A stretch of 7,927 nucleotides of DNA from an uncultured Gemmatimonadaceae bacterium (lineage in GTDB: Bacteria > Gemmatimonadota > Gemmatimonadetes > Gemmatimonadales > Gemmatimonadaceae): contig CATPBD010000250.1 in the NCBI GenBank assembly GCA_955652265.1, positions 1-7,927 of the forward strand, read 5' to 3'. Position numbers and translations under genes: made by a program. A model generated the notes under the pieces. It searched no databases. It was not told the origin of the DNA and saw only the letters and a program-made list of their open reading frames with translations. This document shows positions 1-7,927 of the stretch, in pieces. Numbering within the stretch: position 1 is the first letter of the stretch; each line of letters opens with the position of its first letter.

Positions 1-1
1 A

Positions 2-19
2 GACGCCACACCTGGCGTC
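2..19. terminator. Perfect 7-bp hairpin at the left edge, possible terminator of an upstream gene
   Basis: GACGCCA (2-8) and TGGCGTC (13-19) pair perfectly around a CACC loop. The GC-rich stem fits a terminator stem of a gene lying to the left. No T-run follows on the + strand, and bases to the left are not visible, so its role and direction are open. Confidence 0.35.
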
Positions 20-61
20 GAGATATCGAGCGAGCACGCTTCATCTGGTGATTAAGGTAGC

Positions 62-96
62 GTTGCGCAACCAAAAGGGTAGCACTTGGGTTGCGC
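62..96. repeat. Three copies of GTTGCGC in alternating orientation
   Basis: GTTGCGC at 62-68, its complement GCGCAAC at 65-71 (together the 10-nt palindrome GTTGCGCAAC), and GTTGCGC again at 90-96. GCGCAACC (65-72) and GGTTGCGC (89-96) form an 8-bp inverted repeat with a 16-nt gap. This could be an operator with two sites or an RNA stem in the maeB leader. The CG-rich core means part of the similarity may be chance. Confidence 0.35.
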
Positions 97-97
97 G

Positions 98-114
98 CGT
101 GGCATTTTTCCACG
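98..114 (+). other. Small hairpin just before the maeB ATG
   Basis: CGTGG (98-102) pairs with CCACG (110-114) around a T-rich 7-nt loop (CATTTTT), ending 4 nt before the ATG at 119. No Shine-Dalgarno is present between it and the ATG. It may matter for translation initiation, or show that the true start is the TTG at 86, upstream of it. Confidence 0.3.
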
Positions 115-118
115 TTCA

Positions 119-4005
<3,887 letters not shown>

Positions 4006-4017
4006 CGTCCTCACAGC

Positions 4018-4023
4018 GAGGGG
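4018..4023 (+). promoter_or_regulatory. Shine-Dalgarno site of the HD phosphohydrolase gene
   Basis: GAGGGG directly upstream of the GTG start at 4026, with rather short spacing. CCTC at 4009-4012 could pair with GAGG at 4018-4021 across a 5-nt loop and partly mask it. The stem is only 4 bp, so a regulatory effect is doubtful. It supports the GTG as start. Confidence 0.45.
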
Positions 4024-4025
4024 CC

Positions 4026-5264
4026 GTGCGCTTCGAGATTCTGCGCGACCCTGTCTGGAATAACATTCGTGTCGACGAGGTGACCCTCGAGCTGGTCGAC
4101 ACGGAAGTCTTTCAGCGCCTCAGATACGTCCGTCAGCTTGGGTGGACGTATCTCGTTTATCCCGGCGCAACGCACTCGCGCTTCGAGCACGCGCTCGGCA
4201 CGCACCACCTGTCGCGGCGCACCCTCGCCCTGTTGTGCGAAGCTGAAGATGCAGCGTCCATCAACGAACAGGAGCAAGCCATCGTTCGCTCGGCCGCGCT
4301 ACTGCACGATGTCGGGCACTACCCGTTTTCTCACGCGCTCGAAGAGATCGGTGCTCTCCACCACGAGGATGTCGCGAGGCCGCTCATCACGCAGGGACCC
4401 ATCGCATCGCTTCTCACCTCGCGCCTCGGCAACGACGCGCCAACCAGAGTGTTCGATCTGATCCGTGGACAGAGCAAGAGCGCGCTACAGGGACTCATCT
4501 CGGGCTCGCTCGACCTCGACAAGATCGAATACCTGAAGCGCGATGCCTTCATGTGCGGAGTGCCGTACGGCGAGATCGACGTTGATCGTCTGACGAACTC
4601 GCTGGTGCTCGTCGATGATCCCGCGACGGGACGTTCCGCGATAGGCGTTCAGGAGAAGGCGCTTTCAGCGCTCGAGTCCCTGCTCTTCGCCAAATACCAG
4701 ATGTACCGGAATGTGTACTGGCATCACGCTGTACGGAGCGCGACGGCGATGTACAAACGATTGGTGGAAGATGCGATCCAGGCCAGGATCGTAGACGAAC
4801 AATCGCTCTCCCGGTACACGGACGAAGGGCTAATGCACAGGGTCGAGAGCGCTGGGCCGACGCGACTCTTGGTCGCGCTCAAGGAGCGGAGGCTTTACAA
4901 GAGAGCGGCTGAGTGGCCGGCCGCGGAGCTCGACGACGACGCCATCGAATGGATTGCGTCGGACAGAAAACGCGTGAGTGACACCGAAAACGTGCTTGCC
5001 AAGGAATTCGGCCTCCTGCCTGGCGAGCTGCTCCTCGACTATCCCGTCAAAACGCAAATGCTGGGACTCGATATTCCTGTCCTGCGCCGCGGCGGAAAAG
5101 TGGAGCGCCTAACCGGAGAAGGAGGCGGCTGGATCGGGACAATCAATCTGCCCTCTCTCTCTGAGGAACTTTACAAGAGCGCGCGCTGGCTGCGCGTCTT
5201 TACGGCGAAGCGGACGAAGCTCGAGCCACGGCGGATCCTCGATGCGCTGGAACGATCGGGCTGA
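4026..5264 (+). CDS. HD-domain phosphohydrolase, SAMHD1/dNTPase-like (COG1078 type)
   Basis: A 412-aa metal-dependent phosphohydrolase of the HD superfamily, cytoplasmic. The full metal set of the SAMHD1-like branch is visible: His55 in HSRFEHALG, His94 and Asp95 in LLHDVGHYPFSH, and Asp165 in SLDLDKIEYLKRD. The arrangement RFEH ... HD ... DLDKxxYxxRD is typical of bacterial COG1078 proteins. Relatives include dNTP triphosphohydrolases, so dNTP hydrolysis is likely, but the substrate cannot be read from sequence. The rest (about 200-412) is the usual alpha-helical C-terminal part plus a tail of basic, Trp-containing segments. The start is GTG at 4026, 20 nt after pckA, with GAGGGG four or fewer bases upstream. 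The N-terminus RDPVWNNIRVDEVTLELVDT matches the family start, where related proteins have a D-P-[IV]-x-x-x-I pattern. It is probably co-transcribed with maeB-pckA; the functional reason is unknown. Confidence 0.9.
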   Translation: MRFEILRDPVWNNIRVDEVTLELVDTEVFQRLRYVRQLGWTYLVYPGATHSRFEHALGTHHLSRRTLALLCEAEDAASINEQEQAIVRSAALLHDVGHYPFSHALEEIGALHHEDVARPLITQGPIASLLTSRLGNDAPTRVFDLIRGQSKSALQGLISGSLDLDKIEYLKRDAFMCGVPYGEIDVDRLTNSLVLVDDPATGRSAIGVQEKALSALESLLFAKYQMYRNVYWHHAVRSATAMYKRLVEDAIQARIVDEQSLSRYTDEGLMHRVESAGPTRLLVALKERRLYKRAAEWPAAELDDDAIEWIASDRKRVSDTENVLAKEFGLLPGELLLDYPVKTQMLGLDIPVLRRGGKVERLTGEGGGWIGTINLPSLSEELYKSARWLRVFTAKRTKLEPRRILDALERSG

Positions 5265-5282
5265 GGCGCCGATATAACACGG

Positions 5283-5795
5283 ATGCGTCCTGGACTCCTT
5301 GCGCTCGCATCCGCTGCTTTGTTGGCCGGTTGTGCGCTGCCCGGCTCGGCCCCTTCGTCGTCTCCTGCGCCGTCGACCGCGCGGAGCAGGTATGGCGCGA
5401 CGGAGTCTCGCATCTTCGATTTCATAAACGGTGAGCGCAGACGTCAAGGCCTTCCCGCGCTGGTTTACAATCCGGAGCTTGATCGCATGGCCAAGATCCA
5501 GGCGGAGAACATGGCGCGTTTCCAGAAAATGGCGCACGTCCTACCGGAAGCGGACCTGCCCACACTAGCCGAGCGCGCGCGCTATGTGGGCTACCCCTAC
5601 GGAAGGATCGCGGAGAACGTCGCGCTGGGATACCCGAACGCGGAGACGGTGGTCGAGGGCTGGATGGCTTCGAAAGGCCACCGCGCCAACATCCTTGATC
5701 GCGATGTCGTCGAGACGGGAATAGGCATCGCGAGGTCGTCGGCCGGAGGGCTTTATTACTGCCAGGTTTTTGGCCGCCGACTGCAGTCGTTGTGA
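5283..5795 (+). CDS. CAP/SCP-domain lipoprotein (YkwD-like)
   Basis: A 170-aa exported protein. The N-terminus is a lipoprotein signal with lipobox LLAGC (Cys17 lipidated), then a Ser/Pro/Ala-rich linker (about 18-36), then a bacterial CAP domain (about 40-168). CAP features are the helix IFDFINGERRRQGLPAL, His84, the AENVALG motif (Glu111), EGWMASKGHRANIL (Glu125, Trp127, His133) and the closing strand YYCQVFGR. The His/Glu set matches the conserved CAP cavity. Bacterial members of this family are extracytoplasmic and mostly of unknown activity, so I assign none. Membrane anchoring, probably in the periplasm or outer membrane, is inferred from the lipobox. The ATG lies 18 nt after the HD gene. 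GAGG at 5263-5266 is too far upstream (16 nt) to be a normal ribosome site; the start is chosen because the signal peptide begins there. A TATAAC at 5273-5278 might be a -10 element for a near-leaderless transcript, but no -35 is seen. Confidence 0.88.
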   Translation: MRPGLLALASAALLAGCALPGSAPSSSPAPSTARSRYGATESRIFDFINGERRRQGLPALVYNPELDRMAKIQAENMARFQKMAHVLPEADLPTLAERARYVGYPYGRIAENVALGYPNAETVVEGWMASKGHRANILDRDVVETGIGIARSSAGGLYYCQVFGRRLQSL

Positions 5796-5809
5796 CCGGC
5801 AACGTGCAG
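5781..5809 (+). terminator. Bulged hairpin over the CAP gene stop codon
   Basis: CTGCA (5781-5785) pairs with TGCAG (5805-5809) and CGTTG (5788-5792) pairs with CAACG (5800-5804). This gives ten base pairs with a 2-nt bulge (GT) on the left arm and a 7-nt loop that contains most of the stop codon. No T-run follows, so it is not a canonical intrinsic terminator. It could be a weak terminator or a 3'-end stabilising structure for the maeB-pckA-HD-CAP transcript. Confidence 0.35.
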
Positions 5810-5930
5810 GCAACTCTGTCAAAACGCCCCATTTCCACAGCGTAACTTACGTAACCGCAATAGCTTACATCGCTTTTCCGGATGAGGTCACGAATTGTGA
5901 CCTTCAAGAGGGCTAAATAGTCCTCCGGAC
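5796..5930. other. Intergenic region with candidate promoter and repeats
   Basis: This 135-nt non-coding gap is more AT-rich than its surroundings. It holds a TTACGTAA palindrome (5847-5854), two CTTAC copies 18 nt apart (5846-5850 and 5864-5868), two GTAAC copies 9 nt apart (5842-5846 and 5851-5855), the 19-nt inverted repeat at 5885-5903, a -10-like TAAATA (5914-5919) and a short GTCC/GGAC hairpin touching the next ATG. A promoter for the following gene is expected here, but I cannot place a matched -35/-10 pair. Confidence 0.5.
5885..5903. promoter_or_regulatory. Perfect inverted repeat AGGTCAC-N5-GTGACCT, candidate operator
   Basis: Two perfectly complementary 7-nt arms (5885-5891 and 5897-5903) around GAATT, centred 37 nt before the ATG at 5931. 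Size, dyad symmetry and position suit a binding site for a homodimeric regulator of the secreted-protein gene. I do not recognise the motif as belonging to a named regulator. As RNA it would form a 7-bp hairpin with a 5-nt loop, but no T-run follows, so terminator is the weaker reading. Confidence 0.45.
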
Positions 5931-6641
5931 ATGAGCCGACTCACAATCGCAGGTTCGCTCCTGCTCGCAATTGCGAGCTCATCCTACGCCCAGGAAGCAC
6001 GCGTTTTGGTAGCCTCCAACGATTCGCCCGCCCCGGACGCAATCTTCGAGACCAAAGACGCCGCCGCGCTCACGGTTGGCCTATCGCCGCTTTCAAAGAG
6101 CCAGCTGCCCAATCACGAGCGCGAAGTCAGGATCTGGTACTCGAGTTTCGGCAATCCTCAGTACCTGGTCGTCATTCGACAGAACGGCGCGGTTACCACC
6201 GGGCGCCTCCTGCTCTGGTGGGACCAGTACTACGAGACGTCCCCCGCTTCGGCTGACACGCGCGTCGACAATTTCGTGCGCTCCGGCTACGACTGTGGAC
6301 CGATCTCCAAGCGCGACTCACACTTTGGCGAGGACCGCTGGATCAGCTCAGTGTGTGAGGCAAACCTCAAGGGCACTGCGGACTGGAAGGCTTTTCTGTC
6401 CGAAGTCGAGGCGCACGCTCTTCCGCAACCGGCTGGCGCTGCGTCGCCTGAAGATCAGACCGACGATCAGAACTGGGGAATCACCGTGGAGCGGAAATCG
6501 GGCGCCAACTACGGCGTTTCGTACTATCACACCGCTCTGACGTTTGGCACTCCGGAACCAGGCCGCGGACCGAAGCTGCAGGACATGGTAAGTGCGCTCG
6601 CTGCTACCGCGAAGCGCGAGCCAGCCGTCGCGCAGCACTAG
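5931..6641 (+). CDS. Unknown secreted protein
   Basis: I do not recognise this 236-aa protein. The N-terminus is a clear Sec signal peptide: Arg3, a hydrophobic core from about 6 to 15, and probable cleavage after SYA20, before QEARV. The mature part has exactly two cysteines (Cys122 in GYDCGP, Cys142 in SSVCEAN), 20 residues apart, a likely disulfide in an exported protein. It is rich in aromatics (RIWYSSFGNPQYLVV, LLWWDQYYE, YGVSYYH), suggesting a beta-rich globular fold. A Pro/Asp/Gln-rich stretch (about 165-181) looks like a linker. There is no transmembrane helix after the signal and no catalytic motif I can name. The ATG lacks a close Shine-Dalgarno; AGAGGG sits 18 nt upstream. It converges with the acetoacetyl-CoA synthetase gene and has its own upstream region, so it is probably a single-gene unit. 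Confidence 0.8.
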   Translation: MSRLTIAGSLLLAIASSSYAQEARVLVASNDSPAPDAIFETKDAAALTVGLSPLSKSQLPNHEREVRIWYSSFGNPQYLVVIRQNGAVTTGRLLLWWDQYYETSPASADTRVDNFVRSGYDCGPISKRDSHFGEDRWISSVCEANLKGTADWKAFLSEVEAHALPQPAGAASPEDQTDDQNWGITVERKSGANYGVSYYHTALTFGTPEPGRGPKLQDMVSALAATAKREPAVAQH

Positions 6642-6660
6642 CAGTTCCCCCTGCGCTAGT
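6637..6660. terminator. Inverted repeat across two convergent stop codons
   Basis: ACTAGC (6637-6642) and GCTAGT (6655-6660) are perfect inverse complements, and AG (6643-6644) can add two pairs with CT (6651-6652) past a 2-nt bulge (GC), leaving a TTCCCC loop. The arms contain the TAG stop of the rightward gene and the TAG stop of the leftward gene. Only 14 nt separate the two genes, so a shared bidirectional terminator is plausible, but there is no T-run on either strand. Confidence 0.35.
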
Positions 6661-7927
6661 CACGCAGCTTCTCCAGCATCTCATACAGTTTCAGCGCCTG
6701 CGGATTCGCGAGCGCTTCCGTGTTTCTTACCGGACGCCCGTGAATGACTTCGCGCACGGCCAGCTCACTGATCTTCCCGCTGATCGTCCGGGGAATGTCC
6801 TCGACCTGAATGATCTTCTTCGGCACGTGAAGAGGAGTCGTGTTCTCCCGTAGGCTCGACGCGATCTTTTCGCACAGGACATCGTCGAGTGTGAGTCCTG
6901 GCTGAAGCTTCACGAACAGCACGATTCGCACGTCACCCGGCGGTCCTCCGTCGATCTCCTGCCCGACAGCGACGCTCTCGACGATCTCCGGCAGCTGTTC
7001 CACCTGCCGGTATATCTCCGCGGTGCCGATGCGAACGCCACCGGGGTTGAGTGTCGCATCGCTCCGGCCGTAGATGATGTAGCCGCGATGTTTCGTAATT
7101 TCCGCCCAGTCGCCGTGACGCCAAACGCCCGGGAAATAATCGAAGTACGCGGCCTTGTACTTGGCCCCATCGGGGTCGTCCCAGAACGCGATCGGCATGC
7201 TCGGGAAGGGCCGCGTGCATACCAGCTCGCCCGGAATCAACCGTACCGGCCGACCGCGGTCGTCGAATACATCGACCGCCATCCCCAGTCCCGGCGTTTG
7301 AATCTCACCGCGATACACGGGGAGAATCGGATTGCCGAGGACGAAACAGGATATGATGTCGCTCCCGCCGCTGATGCTGGCGAGGTGGACGTCGGGTTTG
7401 ATCTTGGAGTAGACGTAATCGAAGCTGTTAGGGGCGAGCGGGCTCCCGGTCGAGAGCATCGCTTTCAGCTTCGACAAATCGTGCTTCTTTCGCGGGACGG
7501 CGCCGGACTTCTCGAGCAGCGCCAGATACTTTGCGCTCGTCCCAAAAATCGTGATCGCCTCGCTGACGGCCATCTCCCATAAAATGTCGGGCGTCGGTGA
7601 CAGCGCAGCGCCATCGTAGAGAACGACTTTCGCGCCGACGGAGAGCGAGCTGACGAGCCAGTTCCACATCATCCAGCCGCACGTCGTGTAGTAGAAGATG
7701 CAGTCTTCGCGATTGAGATCGGTGTGGAGAATCAGCTCCTTGAGGTGCTGGAGTAGCGTTCCACCCGCGCTGTGCACCATGCACTTCGGCAGTCCGGTCG
7801 TCCCGGACGAGTACATGATCGAAAGCGGGAGATCGAAGGGAAACCCCTCGAGCTCCAGATTTCTGAGCTGCGCGTCGTGCACCGCGATCTCGGTTTTCGC
7901 CGGCTCGGGCGGAGTTTTCCTGATCAG
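6656..7927 (-). CDS. Acetoacetyl-CoA synthetase, partial (N-terminus beyond window)
   Basis: Activates acetoacetate with ATP and CoA to acetoacetyl-CoA through an acyl-adenylate; cytoplasmic ANL-superfamily enzyme used in ketone-body or polyhydroxybutyrate turnover. The reading frame stays open to the right edge, giving 423 residues of a family usually about 650 long, so some 230 N-terminal residues are missing. Counting from the edge, the phosphate loop [10 protein letters not shown] is at 39-48, STGSPLAP near 159, GGSDI near 187, WRHGDWAE near 269 and [16 protein letters not shown] near 286. The catalytic lysine is in [12 protein letters not shown] (Lys385). [19 protein letters not shown] and SGK-x-x-ELAVR favour acetoacetyl-CoA over acetyl-CoA synthetase. 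A GTG at 7882 is internal and not the true start, because it would remove nearly all of the N-terminal domain. The gene ends LRD-TAG, tail to tail with the secreted-protein gene. Confidence 0.93.
   Translation of the reverse strand: MIRKTPPEPAKTEIAVHDAQLRNLELEGFPFDLPLSIMYSSGTTGLPKCMVHSAGGTLLQHLKELILHTDLNREDCIFYYTTCGWMMWNWLVSSLSVGAKVVLYDGAALSPTPDILWEMAVSEAITIFGTSAKYLALLEKSGAVPRKKHDLSKLKAMLSTGSPLAPNSFDYVYSKIKPDVHLASISGGSDIISCFVLGNPILPVYRGEIQTPGLGMAVDVFDDRGRPVRLIPGELVCTRPFPSMPIAFWDDPDGAKYKAAYFDYFPGVWRHGDWAEITKHRGYIIYGRSDATLNPGGVRIGTAEIYRQVEQLPEIVESVAVGQEIDGGPPGDVRIVLFVKLQPGLTLDDVLCEKIASSLRENTTPLHVPKKIIQVEDIPRTISGKISELAVREVIHGRPVRNTEALANPQALKLYEMLEKLRD

Larger units (their letters stand above)
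1..118. other. Upstream region of maeB
   Basis: I see no supported coding sequence here. It holds the hairpin at 2-19, the GTTGCGC repeats (62-96), a duplicated GGTAGC (56-61 and 78-83) and a small hairpin at 98-114. A promoter for the maeB cluster would be expected here or just outside the window, but I find no convincing -35/-10 pair. Confidence 0.5.

Noticed and set aside
86..118. Extension of maeB to the TTG at 86
   Set aside because: The added 11 residues fit no family N-terminus and include the repeat and hairpin region. It is kept as an alternative start only, because a Shine-Dalgarno-like AAAGGG precedes it.
4009..4021. CCTC/GAGG hairpin as a riboswitch-like control of the HD gene
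   Set aside because: A 4-bp stem is expected often by chance at this GC content, and no larger conserved fold is visible.
4296..4340. HD motif as a sign of a CRISPR Cas3 or antiviral HD nuclease
   Set aside because: The surrounding residues follow the COG1078/SAMHD1 pattern, and there is no helicase, other cas gene or repeat array nearby.
5273..5278. TATAAC as a firm promoter of the CAP lipoprotein gene
   Set aside because: No -35 match lies at normal spacing, and the box is only 4 nt from the ATG. It is kept only as a possibility.
6076..6540. Overlapping 154-codon frame inside the secreted-protein gene
   Set aside because: It is rich in Arg, Ser and Thr with no motif, and it is in another frame of a gene with a clear signal peptide.
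7782..7882. The GTG at 7882 as start of a complete short ligase
   Set aside because: The frame continues without a stop to the window edge, and a start there would leave only about 23 residues before the phosphate loop, removing most of the N-terminal domain.

Overview
This window reads as an ordinary chromosomal segment of a free-living bacterium with high GC (about 60% by eye) and dense genes. It holds a four-gene rightward cluster, one further rightward gene, and one leftward gene cut by the right edge. The proteins do not fix the taxon. GC-rich codons, several starts without a good Shine-Dalgarno site, and the gene types would fit a soil phylum such as Gemmatimonadota or Acidobacteriota, but that is a low-confidence guess. 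I see no mobile element, CRISPR array, tRNA, rRNA or phage gene, and no sign of recent transfer.

Left part (1-118): a non-coding leader with a perfect 7-bp hairpin at its extreme left, three copies of a GTTGCGC/GCGCAAC motif, and a small hairpin just before the first gene.

Central metabolism (119-4005): a MaeB-type malic enzyme carrying a C-terminal phosphotransacetylase-like domain is joined by a TAATG stop/start overlap to ATP-type PEP carboxykinase (pckA). Malate to pyruvate and oxaloacetate to PEP are the two C4-to-C3 exits from the TCA cycle, so this pair looks like a co-translated gluconeogenic module for growth on acids, fatty acids or acetate.

Following genes (4026-5795): a COG1078-type HD phosphohydrolase of the SAMHD1/dNTPase fold starts 20 nt after pckA. 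A small CAP/SCP-domain lipoprotein follows after 18 nt. The spacing suggests one transcript, although neither protein has an obvious link to the carbon enzymes. A bulged hairpin covers the lipoprotein stop codon.

Right part (5796-7927): a 135-nt intergenic region contains a perfect 7-bp inverted repeat (AGGTCAC-N5-GTGACCT) ahead of an unrecognised secreted protein of 236 aa. That gene converges with the 3' two-thirds of an acetoacetyl-CoA synthetase gene, whose N-terminal part lies beyond the window. An inverted repeat spans both convergent stop codons. Acetoacetyl-CoA synthetase fits the same theme of using acetate, ketone bodies or polyhydroxybutyrate.

I do not see a convincing new multi-gene system. 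The most checkable items are the maeB-pckA overlap, the maeB leader repeats, the palindrome before the unknown secreted protein, and the stop-codon hairpins.
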